Source: Apodemus sylvaticus
Lineage: Eukaryota; Chordata; Mammalia; Rodentia; Muridae
Direction of reading: 5' to 3'
Length of the DNA: 64,000 nt
NCBI RefSeq assembly: GCF_947179515.1
Contig: NC_067495.1
Span: 64,219,411-64,283,410 of the forward strand
Below, piece by piece: positions 45,405-57,010 of this stretch. The notes beneath the pieces were generated by a model. That model saw nothing but the letters and a program-made list of their open reading frames with translations. It did not search any database and had not been told where the DNA came from. The position numbers and the translations under genes are program-made. Numbering within the stretch: the stretch's first letter is position 1; each line of letters begins with the position of its first letter.

Positions 45405-46708
45405 GATACTCAATTCTTCACAGAGTTAGAAAGAGCAATCCTCAAATTCATCTGGAATAACAAAAAACCCAGGATAGCTAAAACTATTCTCAACAATAAA
45501 AGAAATTCTGGGGGTATCAGTATCCCTGACCTCAAGCAATACTACAGAGCAATAGTGTTAAAAACTGCATGGTATTGGTACAGTGACAGGCAGGAGGATC
45601 AATGGAACAGGATTGAAAATCCAGAAATGTACCCACACACCTATGGCCACTTGATCCTCAACGAAGGGGCTGAAAACATCCAATGGAAAAAAGATAGCCT
45701 TTTCAACAAATGGTGCTGTTTCAACTGGAGGTCACCATGCAGAAGAATGGTAATTGATCTAACTCCAAATGGATCAAGGACCTACACATAAAGCCAGACA
45801 CTCTGAAGCTAATAGAAAAGAAACTTGGGAAGACCCTTGAGGACATCGGTACAGGGGGAAAGTTCCTGAATAGAACACCAATAGCATATGCTCTAAGATC
45901 AAGAATTGACAAATGGGACCTCATAAAATTACAAAGTTTCTGTAAGGCAAAGGACACCATCAAAAGGGCAAATCAGCAACCAACAAATTGGGAAAAGATC
46001 TTCACCAATCCTACATCAGATAGAGGGCTAATATCCAATATATATAAAGAACTCAAGAATTTAGACTCCAGAAAACCAAATAACCCTATTAAAAAATGGA
46101 GTACAGAGTTAAACAAAGAATTTTCACCTGAAGAACTTCGGATGGCAGAGAAGCATCTTAAAAAATGCTCAACTTCATTAGTCATTAGGGAAATGCAAAT
46201 CAAAACAACCCTGAGATTTCACCTTACACCAGTCAGAATAGCTAAGATTAAAAATTCAGGAGACAGCATATATTGGCAAGGATGTGGAGAAAGAGGAACA
46301 CTCCTCCACTGCTGGTGGGGTTGCAAATTGGTACAACCACTCTGGAAATCAGTCTGGTGGTTCCTCCGAAAACTGGGCACCTCACTTCCAGAAGATTCTG
46401 CTATACCACTCCTAGGCATATATCCAGAGGATTCCCCACCATGTAATAAGGATACATGCTCTACTATGTTCATAGCAGCCCTATTTATAATTGCCAGATG
46501 CTGGAAAAAACCCAGGTATCCCTCAACAGAAGAGTGGATGCAAAAAATGTGGTATATCTACACAATGGAGTACTATTCAGCCATTAGAAACAATGAATTC
46601 ATGAAATTCTTAGGCAAATGGATGGAGCTAGAAAACATCATACTAAGTGAGGTAACCCAGACTCAAAAGATGAATCATGGTATGCACTCACTAATTAGTG
46701 GATATTAA
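45405..46708 (+). pseudogene. L1 ORF2 C-terminal part
   Basis: Sense-strand ORF2 C-terminus, read from about 45411 (FFTELERAILKFIWNN) with a frameshift near 45720 (after NKWCC), then open at 46142-46708. It contains the cysteine-rich C-terminal motif (CGERGTLLHCWWGC) and the YTMEYYSAIRNNEFMKF block, and ends at a TAA stop at 46706-46708. The 3'UTR (46709-46950) has a GA-rich section and an AATAAA at 46931-46936. Confidence 0.9.
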
Positions 46709-46950
46709 CCTAGAAACCTGGATTACCCAAAACATAATCCACACATCAAATGAGGTACAAGAAGAACTGAGGAGTGGCCCCTTGTTCTAGAAAGACTCAG
46801 TGAAGCAGTATAGGGCAAAACCAGAACAGGGAAGTGGGAAGGGTTGGGTGGGAAAACAGGGGGAGGGAAGGGGGCTGATGGGACTTTCGGGGAGTGGGGG
46901 TCTAGAAAAGGGGAAATCATTTAAAATGTAAATAAAAAATTTATCGAATT

Positions 46951-47004
46951 AAAAAAAAGAAAAAAGAAGATCTGCCCAAGATCATACAAAAAAAAAAAAA
47001 AAAA
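46951..47004 (+). other. Two A-tails separated by a short segment (possible 3' transduction)
   Basis: An A-rich tail (46951-46967) after the L1 polyadenylation signal is followed by about 20 unique bases, ATCTGCCCAAGATCATAC, then a second A-run (46988-47004) before the target duplication. This is the layout of transcription read-through past the first signal. Confidence 0.55.
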
Positions 47005-47015
47005 GAAATTAAAAA

Positions 47016-47030
47016 AAGATTTCCTTTCCT
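47016..47030. repeat. Right target-site duplication of twin-primed L1
   Basis: Identical to 44005-44019. Confidence 0.95.
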
Positions 47031-47047
47031 AATAGTGCTCTGAAAGA

Positions 47048-47185
47048 ATTAAGGAAAGTAAGATGACTCACAGGGTAAGATCCCTTGGCACAGAAGTCTA
47101 ATGACCTGGATTCAAAACTCTGGATTTACAGTGAAAAGAAAAAACCAACTTCCAAAACTAGTCTTCTGGCCACACATTATCTAGG
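47048..47185 (+). mobile_element. B3-like SINE fragment
   Basis: The pattern 'gtaagatgactcacagggta', 'ctaatgacctggattcaaaa' and 'gtcttctggccacacatt' fits a diverged B3. Confidence 0.5.
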
Positions 47186-47405
47186 CAACCATGAAACTGT
47201 AGTCTGAATCTTTACATTTGTCTATTCTGGAATTTTTTATATGAATACATGGTACTATATTTGGACTTCCATCTTTCATTTAACATGCATTTCAGATTCA
47301 TGAATGTTATGCCATGTATCTCAAAACAAAGCAAAATGAAACATAAGGTCTACAAATATACCATGGGGTACATTTTGTGTTGGCCACGTACTCCCAGGCA
47401 TAATG

Positions 47406-47407
<2 letters not shown>

Positions 47408-47461
<54 letters not shown>
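47408..47461. repeat. (AT)n microsatellite
   Basis: A pure AT run next to an L1 3' end. The same kind of TA-rich tract lies beside an L1 3' end at 49.7-49.87 kb. Confidence 0.95.
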
Positions 47462-47465
<4 letters not shown>

Positions 47466-47466
47466 C

Positions 47467-47790
47467 ACCATATGAAGAACCCCATAGGAAGAACAACAAT
47501 ATCAACTAACTGGACCCCTCAGAGCTCCCAGGGACTAAACCAACAACCAAAGAGTGCACATATGTAGCAGAGGATGGTCTTGTCGGTCATTAAAGGGAGG
47601 AGAGGCCCTTGGTCCTGAGAAGGCTGGATGCCCCAGTATAGGAGAATGCCAGGACAGGGAAGCAGGAATGGGTGGGTTGGTGACCATGGGGAGGGGGGAT
47701 GGGATAGGGGGTTTTCGAATGGGATACAAGGAAAGGGGATAACATTTGAAATGTAAATAAAGAAAATATCTGATAAAAATTCAAACAAAT
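47467..47790 (+). mobile_element. L1 3'UTR end, sense
   Basis: The sequence 'gaagaacaacaatatcaact', 'ggacccctcagagctcccag', then the GGG-rich run and 'gaaatgtaaataaagaaaat' is the last part of a murine L1 3'UTR with its tail. Fairly low divergence. Confidence 0.85.
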
Positions 47791-47799
47791 AATTTAAAA

Positions 47800-49715
47800 T
47801 GGAGCAGAGCACTAAACAGAGTTATCAAAAGGTGAAACACAAATGGTTGAGAAAAACTTAAAAATGTTCAACATCTTTAGTCATCAGGGATACACAAATT
47901 AAAACTACTTTGACATTTCATCTTATCCCAGTCAGAATGGCCAAAATTAATAAAAACAAATGATAGTGCAGGCTGGTGAGGATGCAGGAAAGGGGAGAGT
48001 ACAAACTGGCACAGCCACTATGGAAATCAATGTAACCATTCTTCAGAAATCTGGGAATATGTCTATCCTAAAATCCAGCTATATTACTTTTGTGCATATA
48101 CCTAAAGGACTCTATATATCTACCGAGACAGTTGCTCTGTCTATATGTTTTTGCAGAGTGTTTGCTGCTACTGGATTCATAATAGCAAGAAATGGAAATA
48201 GATTTGATATCTATCACCTGATGAATGGATAATGATGATGTAGTATATTTACACAATGGAATACCATCCAGCTGCTAAGAAAAGTGAAATTATGAAACTT
48301 TCAAGTAAATGGATGGTGCTGGAAGAAAATCATCCTGAGTGAGATAATTCAAACTCCCCTCCCCTGATACAAATATTGCATGTTTCCTCTTATATGTGAA
48401 TGTTCACTTTTATACTGTATATATGTGTGTTTCAATTTAAATAACCTAACGTCAGTGGTTGGGGAGAGGAAGGATGGGGATCTTCCAAAGGAAGGTGAAA
48501 TCGAGTGTAGTTTTATAAAAAGATAAAGGAGAAACTAAAACATAGGTATTAAATGGGGAGGAGATGGGATTCTAGGGTAATGAAAGGAATAATGTGACAA
48601 TAAAACACTAACAACCCCCTGAAAAGTCATATAGAAACCTACTAATATAGAAGCTTCCCAAAGTATGCACATTTGTGAAAGGAATTTAAATGGAGCAACC
48701 ATATAATGAGGAAGATAGTGCCTAAAATTAGACATCTTATGCTATAAAGCAAAATCTCCATTGCTAGGAATCATGAGTTGTTGGCCAAAGAGCTTTCATA
48801 GAAGCCCCCTCAAATATCACAGGACATTGCAATAGCTATCATTTTCTCTTCTTAACCTGATGACAGTGCCATATCACTGACAACTAACTCAGTGTAATCA
48901 AACACTGAGAAATCTAGCTGATGTCCAACTGGAGGCTTCACTCCTACAGACTAACATTTATAGTGCTATAGATACCTAGAACTCTACTGCAGGAGAAAAG
49001 TAATCGTCAACTTTACTGAGTTACATACAAACCCTGTGACCTATACTGAGACCTGACTATACAGTATACACTGGTGCAATAGTGGCACAAATTTTATGGG
49101 AGTAACCAATCATTTTTTATTGGATTTAAGCCCCACACCAGAACCCAGATTATATGTAACCTACATTAAACTGCTGAACTGGCCAAGAACCCGAGACTAT
49201 ATAATTCATATGTCCAGGGGAAAATTTACTGCTATTGTTTTGCTAAAGGAACATAGCAATATGATGACATATAGGTATAACCATAGAGCAAAGCATCAAT
49301 TAGTCCCGATCAGAGAAGTTTCTTGTAGCATATTGGAGTTAAGAAAGTATCCACAACTGTACAATGTGGAGAAGTGACAGACTTTGGACCACTCATCCCT
49401 AAGTTAAATGTCTTTATCAAACCACTTCTCACCAATGCTCTGGAATCTATGCAGAAAAGGAGGTGGAAAGATTCTAAGAGTCAGAGGTGGTAGTTGACGC
49501 CAAGAAAAATGTTTTATATACACAGCAGGGATGATGCATATGTGAACTCATTGAGACAGTGAAGGCATGAACTAAAATCTACACAGGTTCAAACCCAATC
49601 AAACTTTGCACTGAGAAGAGGAAGTGGACATAAACCCCACTCCTAATCAAGAAACAATCTGTATTTGATATCTACTGGGAAAAGGGAAAATCAGTTTTCT
49701 GCAATAAAATTCCAC
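47800..49715 (+). mobile_element. Older L1, end of ORF2 plus long 3'UTR
   Basis: ORF2 C-terminal homology (47850-48350: 'cagtcagaatggccaaaatt', 'tttacacaatggaataccat') is followed by a long 3'UTR of the Lx type. The section 49030-49720 aligns in reverse with 1-1010 of this window. The frames are broken throughout. Confidence 0.75.
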
Positions 49716-49799
49716 TGTGTGTGTGTATACACACACACACACACATATATATATATATGTGTGTGTGTGTATATATATATATACATATATATATGTATA

Positions 49800-49856
<57 letters not shown>

Positions 49857-49866
49857 GTATGTATAT
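49716..49866. repeat. Compound (TG)/(TA)/(TATG) microsatellite
   Basis: TG, CA, TA, TG, TA and TATG sections alternate over about 150 bases. Opposing frames through it are artefacts. Confidence 0.95.
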
Positions 49867-50019
49867 CCCTTCAGCTCCTTGGGTCCTTTCTCTAGCTCCT
49901 CCATTGGAGATGCTGTTCAGGAGGGATGCTAGTTTTTATAAATTCGAGGTATGAACTTTCAGCTGTATACTTAGCAAAGATTATTTCCCATGCTGTAGGC
50001 TGTCACTTTGCTATAATTA
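49867..50019 (-). mobile_element. L1 3'UTR/ORF2 fragments, antisense
   Basis: The first 45 bases are the complement of the L1 3'UTR block 'ggagctagagaaaggaccca'. The following section resembles antisense ORF2. This is a rearranged patch between two sense L1 copies. Confidence 0.5.
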
Positions 50020-50995
50020 TAGTATCCAGCAGCCTTATTTGTAATAGCCAGAAGCTGGAAACAACCCAGATGTCCTACAACAGAAGAATGGATACAGAAA
50101 ATGTGGTTCATTTACACAATGGAATACTACTCAGCTGTTAAGAATGGGGACATCCTGCGTTTTACAGGCAAATGGGTAGAACTAGAAAATATCATCCTGA
50201 ATGAGGCAACTCAGACCCAAAAGGACATGCATGGCATGTACTGTCTATTAAGTAGATATTAGCCAAAGAAAAAAGGTACAGAATACCCAAGATTCAGTTC
50301 ACAGAACTCAAAAAGGTCAACAAGCTGAAGTGCTCAAGTGAGGACACCTCAGTCCCACTTGGGAGGGAGAAGAAAGCAATCACAAAAGGGGAGGGAAGGA
50401 CTTGGGAGGGGAAGTAGATGGGGGGGGTAGGGAGATGGGAACCTGCTCTGGTATTAGGTGAGGGACAAGGACTGAAGCCCTGAGAGCCAGCAGAAAGAAT
50501 GGGAACAGGCAATCTCAGGAGGTAGAAGTTTGGGGGGGGGGGGACACTCCAGAATGTACCAGAGACCTGGGAGGTGAGAGACTGTCAGGACTCAAAGGGA
50601 GGGACCTTAGATAAAATGCCTGACAGTAGGGCCAGGGAATTTATAGAGCCTACCTCCAGCAGGAAGACAGGGAATCAAATGAGGAAGAGGGGGCCCACAC
50701 CACAGTCACAACTTTAACCCATAACTGTTCCTGTCTGAAAGAATTACAAGGATGGAAATGGAGAGGAGCCTGAGGAAAAGAAGTTCCAGTGACAGGCCCA
50801 AAGTGGGATCCAGTTCTAGGGGAGGTCCCAAGGCCTGACATTACTGAGGCTATGGCGTGCTCACAGAAAGGGACCTAGCATGACAGCACTCTGGAAGACC
50901 CAACAAGCAGCTGAAAGAGTCAGATGCACATATTTGCACCCAACCAATGGACAGAAGCAGCTGACCCCTGTTGTTGAATTAGGAAAGGCTGAAAG

Positions 50996-51247
<252 letters not shown>

Positions 51248-51564
51248 TAAAAAAAGGAAAGGCTGAAAGAAGCTGAGGAGAAGGGTAATCCTGTAGGAGG
51301 ACCACCAGTCTCAGTCTGGACCCCCGAGATCTCTCAAACACTTGATCACCAACCAGGCAGCATACACCAGCTGATTTGAGGCCCTTAGCATACATACAGT
51401 AGAGGACTGCAGTGTCTGTGTTCATTCAGAGATGATGCACCTAACCCTCAAGAGACTGGAGGCCCCAGGGAGTTTAGAGGTCAGGTAGGTAGGGGGGTGG
51501 GGACATCCATGTGGAGACAGGGGTTGGGCAGGAGGTATGGGAAGTTCTCTGGTGGAAGTTCTCT

Positions 51565-53660
51565 GGTAGAGGTTTTCGGGTCACTTAAGTAGACTATCAT
51601 GTCATCTGCAAATAGTGATAATTTGACTTCTTCCTTTCCAATTTGTACCCCCCTTGACCTCCTTATGTTGTCTAATTGCTCTAGCTAGAACTTCAAGTAC
51701 TATATTGAAAAGATATGGAGAGAGAGACAGCCTTGTCTAGTCCCTGATTTTAGTGGGATTGCTTCAAGTTCCTCGCTATTTAGTTTGATGTTGGCTACCG
51801 GTTTGCTGTATATTGCTTTAACGATGTTTAGGTATGGGCCTTGAATTCCTGTTCTTTCCAATACTTTTAGCATGAAAGGATGCTGGATTTTGTCAAATGC
51901 TTTTTCTGCATCTAATGAGATGATCATATGGTTTTTTTCTTTGAGTTTGTTTATGTAGTGGATAGCATTGATTCCCTGGGATGAAGCCTACTTTATCATG
52001 GTGGATGATCGTTTTGATGTGTTCTTGGATTCGGTTGGCAAGAATTTTATTAAGTATTTTTGCATCAATATTCATAAGAGAAATTGGCCTGAAATTCTCT
52101 TTCTTTGTTGGATCTTTGTGTGGTTTTGGTATCAGCGTAATTGTGGCTTCATAGAATGAGTTGGGTAGAGTTCCTTCTGTTTCTAATTTGTGGAATAGTT
52201 TGAAGAGTATTGGTGTTAGGTCTTCTATGAAGGTCTGATAGAACTCTACTTTTTGGTTGGTCCCGTGCTTTTTTTGGTTGGGAGACTTTCTATGACCCTT
52301 TTTATTTCTTCAGGTGTTATGGGACTGTTTAGTTGATCTATTTGATCCTGATTTAGTTTTGGTGTCGGATATCTGTCTAGGAAACTGTCCATTTCCTCCA
52401 GATTCTCCAGTTGTGTTGAGTATAGGCTTTTGTAGTAGGATCTAATGATTTTTTGAATTTCTTCAGTTTCTGTTGTTATATCTCCCTTTTCATTTCTAAG
52501 TTTGTTAATCTGGATACTGTCTCTGTGCCCTTTGGTTAGTCTGGCTAAGGGTTTATCTATCTTGTTGATTTTCTCAAAGAACCAGCTCCTGGTTTTGTTG
52601 ATTCTTTGTATGGTTCTCTTTGTTTCTACTTGATTGATTTCGGCCCTGAGTTTGATGATTTCCTGCCTTCTACTCCTCCTGGGTGAAATAGCTTCTTTTT
52701 GTTCTAGGGCTTTCAGGTGTGTCATTAAGCTGTTAGGGTATGCTCTCTCCATTTTCTTTTTGGAGGCACTCAGGGCTATGAGTTTTCCTCTTAGCACTGC
52801 TTTCATTGTGTCCCATAGATTTGGGTATGTTGTGTCTTCATTTTCATTGTGTTCTAAAAGGTCTTTGATTTCTTTATTTCTTCCTTGACCAAGGTATCAT
52901 TGAGTAGAATATTGTTCAGTTTCCACGTGTATGTGGGTTTTCTGTTGTTTTTGTTGCTATTGAAGACCACTTTTACTCCATTGTGGTCTGATAGGAGGCA
53001 TGGGATTAGTTCGATCTTATATTTGTTGAGGTCTGTCTTGTGACCAATTCGATTTTGGAGAAGGTACCATGAGGTTCTGAGAAAAAGGTATATTCTTTTG
53101 CTTTAGGATAGAATGTTCTATATATATCTGTTAAATCTAATTGGTCCAAAGCTTCAATTAGTTTCATTGTGTCCCTGTTTAGTTTCTGTTTTCCTGATCG
53201 GTCCATTGAGGAAAGTGCAGTGTTGAAGTCACCCACGATTATTGTGTTAGGTGCAATGTGTGCTTTGAGCTTTAATAAAGTTTCTTTTATGAAAGAGGGT
53301 GCCCTTGCATTTGGAGCATAGATGTTCAGGATTGAGAGTTCTTCTTGTTGTATTTTTCCTTTGACCAGCAAGAAGTGTCCCTCAGAGTCTCTTTTGATGA
53401 CTTTGGGTTGAAAGTCAATTTTATCTGATATTAAAATGGCTACTCCAGCTTGTTTCCTGAGACCATTTGCTTATAAAATTGTCTTCCAGCCTTTTACTCT
53501 AAGGTAGTGTTTGTCTTTGACCTGAGGTGTGTTTCCTGTAAGCAGCAAAATGTAGGGTCCTGTTTACATATCCAGTCGGTTAGTCTATATCTTTTTATTG
53601 GGGCATCGAGTCCATTGATGTTAAGAGATATTAAGGAATAGTGATTGTTACTTCCTATCA
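51565..53660 (-). pseudogene. L1 ORF2 (endonuclease and RT domains), disrupted
   Basis: Endonuclease-domain sequence includes VGDFNT (frame 53006-53371). The RT palm has DAEKAFDKIQHP and an intact FADD catalytic box (51601-51612). Breaks: frame changes around 53000 and 53380, a local duplication near 52245-52280 replacing the normal sequence after 'LPTKKS', and truncation after the RT palm. The RNA-dependent DNA polymerase would not be produced. Confidence 0.9.
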
Positions 53661-53720
53661 TTTTTGACGTTATTTTTTAAATTTGATTGGTTAACTTCTT
53701 TTGGGTTTGATGAAAAGTTA

Positions 53721-54927
53721 CTATCTTGCTTTTTCCAGGGTGAAGTTTCCCTCCTTGTATTGGTGTTTTCCTCCTATTATCCTTTGTAGGGCTGGGTTTG
53801 TGGATAGATATTGGGTAAACTTGGTTTTGTCATGGAATATCTTAGTTTCTCCATCTATGGTGATTGAGAGTTTTGCTGGATATAGTAGTCTCGGCTGGCA
53901 TTTGTGTTCTCTTAGAGTCTGCATGAGATCTGCCAGGATCTTCTAGCCTTCATAGTCTCAGGTGAAAAGTCTGCTGTGATTCTGATAGGTCTTCCTTTAT
54001 ATGTTACTTGGCCTTTTTCTCTTACTGCCTTTAATATTCTTTATTTGTTTAGAACATTTGGTGTTTTGATTATTATGTGATGGGAAGTATTTCTGTTGCG
54101 GTCCAGTCTGTTTGTAGTTCTGTAGGCTTCTTGTATATTCATGGGCATCTCTCTCTTTTGCTTAGGGAAGTTTTCTTCCATAATTTTATTGAAGATATTT
54201 GCTCGCTCTTTAAGTTGTAAACCTTTACTCTCATCTATGCCTATAATCCTTAGGTTTGGTCTTCTCATTGTGTCCTGGATTTCCTGGATATTTTGGGTTA
54301 CAAGCTTTTTGCATTTTGCATTTTCTTTAATTGTTGAGTCCATGGTTTCTATGGTATCTTCAGCATCTGAGATTCTTTCTTCTATCTCTTGTATTCTGTT
54401 GTTGATATTTGCATCTATGTCCCCTGATTTCTTCCCAAGGCTTTCTATCTCCAAAGTTGTCTCCCTTTGAGTTTTCTTAGTTGTTTCTACTTCTGATTTT
54501 AGATCCTGGATGGTTTTGCTTAGCTCCTTCACTTGCTTGTTTGTGCTTTCCTGTAATTCTTTAAGAGATTTTTGTGTTTCCTCTTTCATGACCTCAGCCT
54601 GTTGACCAAAGTTCTCCTGTATTTCTTTAAGTGTTTTTTTTGCGTTTCCTCATTATTGGCTTTTGTATTCTCCTGGATTTCTTTCAATGATTTTTGTGTT
54701 TCCCTTGCAAGGGCTTCTAACTTTTGATCCATTTTCTCCTGAATTTCTTTAAGTATGTCCTTCATGTGTTCCTATACCAGCATCATGACCAGTGATTTTA
54801 AATCCAAATCTTGTTTTACTGGTGTGATGGGGTATCCAGGACATGCTGGTAAAGGAGAATTGGGTTCAGATGTTGCCATATTGCCTTGATTTCTGTTAGT
54901 GACGTTCGTGCGTTTGCCTTTTGCCAT
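53721..54927 (-). pseudogene. L1 ORF1 (RNA-binding chaperone), disrupted
   Basis: The start codon is at 54927-54925 (ATGGCAAAAGGC). A Glu/Lys/Gln-rich coiled coil follows (for example frame 54589-54041: KELQESTNKQVKELSKTI), then the RRM-like part (RRPNLRIIGIDE) and the C-terminal domain in another frame (53924-53721: LSITIDGETKIFHDK). A stop at 54041-54043 and a frame change between the RRM and the C-terminal domain break the ORF, and there is an early stop near 54775. Confidence 0.9.
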
Positions 54928-55229
54928 CTAGTTCTCACTGGTGTTAGTTGGTCTTGTCAATGCTGGACTCACCAGTGCAAGCTGCCCCTTCCCAGGTGGC
55001 GTCTGGTGTACAGCTTACCTCCTGCACTGCCTGGAGACAGGGTGCTGTTGCCCAGGCTGTTCAGATCCCGAAGCAGACACCTGAAGGCTCCCGTTGGGGC
55101 CTGCTGTATTCACTGGAGCACACTGACTTCTCCCAGCTGGCCACCCGGAAGCCCCTCTTGCCTCTTGCAGGACCTGGAGATGTGGCGTTGCCACCTAGGC
55201 TGATCTGGGTCTGGAAGCGGAGAGCATGA

Positions 55230-57010
55230 AATGTTTTTCTTTCTCTGATGATTGTGATTGATAGTTTTACTAGGTATGGTAGTCCAGGCTGGCAACTGTA
55301 GTCTCTTAGAGGCTACAGAACATCCATCCAGGCTCTTATGATTTTCAGAGTCTCCAGTGAAAGAGTCAAGCCTTACTATAATGGACCTGCCCTCATATGA
55401 CTTGCCCTTTTTCCTTTGAAGCTTTAAATATCCTTTATTTGCTTTATATATTTACTGGCTTAATTATTTGTGTCATGAGGAGCTTCTTTTCTGATTGTAT
55501 CTATTTAATGTCTTATATTCCTCTTGTACCTGAAGGGATGAAAAATAAGGCCTGACTCTGGTGACCCCAGGAAATCAGGAGTTTAAAATGCTATCTCGCT
55601 TTGTTAAAAAGAAACTAGGTAAAAAGGTCACATTCCAGAGCCCGTCCTTTGTTTAGACCTAGCAGAAAGGCCTTGAATAGGTGATCCTCGCCCCGTAGGG
55701 TAACTGGAAATGGGCTAAGCTTATCTTCTGTAAACTTACGCCATTACCCCTAAGCAGAGTTCACGCAGCTGTAGACATTATAGAAAACTAATTGGTCCAC
55801 TGAGTGCGGGCTCCGATAATTTAAACTGATTGGCTCACATTTCGAGGGCTCTCCATGCTAAGAAATGATTGGTTTGTGATTCGTGGGCTTTGTCATAAAC
55901 TTATAAAAGCTGTCGCAATTTGGCACTCGGGGTCCATAGTCATCTGACCCTTCGTGGTGCACCGCTATGGAACCCAGAATTCTGGAATAAAGAAATCCTC
56001 ATGCTATTGCATCGAGACCGTTTCTCGCAAGTGATTTGGGTGTCGCCTTCTGGGGTGTGGGGTGCTGGGGCACCCTCGGTTTTTGGGGTCTTACATACCT
56101 TGACAGGCATTTGTTTCTTTAGATTGGGGAAATTTGCTTCTATGATTTTATTAAAAATATTTTCTGCGCCTTTGACCTGAGTTTCTTCTTCTTCGTCTAC
56201 ATCTATTGTCCATTTTTTTAATCTTTTCCTACTATCCCAGATTTCCTGATTGTTTTGTGCTTGTTTTTATTTACTTTTGACTGTTTTCCTTTCTTCCTTT
56301 CTTTATTTCTTTTTTCTTTCCATCTTTCTTTAGACTTAATATTTACTTTGACTGAACTATTCATTTCCTCTATTTTTTCTCCAAGACCTGAAATTTTCTC
56401 ATCCATATCTTATAATATGTTGGTGAGGATTACTGTGAGGTTTTTGTTTGGTTTCCTGATTTCTTCATTACCAGTTTCATTTCCATTCAGGTTTACTTTA
56501 GTGATTTTATTTCTTTGTTAATTTCTACTTTCATGCCTTGAATTATTTTCAGTATTTCATTTAACTACTTGTGTTTTCACAGTCTGCATTAGGTCATTTA
56601 TTCATATCCTTTTTAAGGTCTTTGAACATATTCATGCTATTTTGTAGTTTGTGGCTTTTATTTTGGCTAAATTGTTTTCCTTGAAGCCTAACACATTTGC
56701 TGGCTTCTTCAGGAGGCAACATTGTCATAGTTGTTTCCATCTAGGCGTCTGGAGTTAAGGTGATTGAGGTGCTTCTTGGTATAGATATTTGGTTTTTTTC
56801 TTTGGTGTGTGGGTGCTTCACTCTTTGGTTGTTGTTGCCCAAACTGAGTCATAGCCAAGAGTTGTGGCTGTTGATCCCTGGACATAGGGAGTTTCTGTGA
56901 GTCAGTGGAGTAAAGGACTGGAGATGGGCTAGAAGGAAAGGCTGGAAGTTGCCATCACGAAGAATTACGGGGACCCTTTGTCCTGACCAAGAGGCCAAGT
57001 CTCAGGGATG
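55230..57010 (-). mobile_element. Older L1 (ORF1 region and 5' end), antisense, interrupted by a solo LTR
   Basis: Diverged antisense L1 on both sides of the LTR at 55531-56095: ORF1 C-terminal region at 55230-55530, then the coiled-coil region at 56100-56600 (complement of a Lys/Glu-rich frame), then 5' sequence to about 57010. No open frame. Confidence 0.65.
55531..56095 (+). mobile_element. Class I (gammaretrovirus-like) ERV solo LTR
   Basis: A 565-bp LTR with ends TGAAGGGA...GTCTTACA, flanked by the 4-bp duplication TACC (55527-55530 and 56096-56099). The 4-bp size is the class I/gammaretroviral value. Promoter parts in order: three ATTGG boxes (reverse CCAAT) at 55791, 55829 and 55868, spaced 38-39 bp; TATAAAA at 55902-55908; AATAAA at 55986-55991. 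Transcription would start around 55930. It carries no viral genes, and recombination between two LTRs would have removed the interior. The exact family name is not certain. Confidence 0.9.

Larger units (their letters stand above)
44020..47015 (+). mobile_element. Twin-primed (5'-inverted) truncated L1
   Basis: The 3' part (45405-47015) is in sense orientation: end of ORF2, 3'UTR and A-rich tail. The 5' part (44020-45404) is inverted. Both parts break at the same place in ORF2 (the 'PTQFFTE' codons), with an overlap of about 15 bp. A perfect 15-bp target duplication bounds the whole unit. This is the product expected when second-strand priming occurs on the L1 RNA during insertion. No intact ORF remains: ORF2 is split, shifted and lacks its N-terminus, and ORF1 is absent. 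Confidence 0.95.
51565..55229 (-). mobile_element. L1 with 5'UTR, ORF1 and most of ORF2, antisense, 3'-incomplete
   Basis: Reading leftward: 5'UTR with part of a monomer (55229-54928), ORF1 (54927-53721), ORF2 from about 53660 to 51565. The ORF2 end and 3'UTR are missing. The copy is more intact than other L1s here but carries several stops and shifts. Confidence 0.9.
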
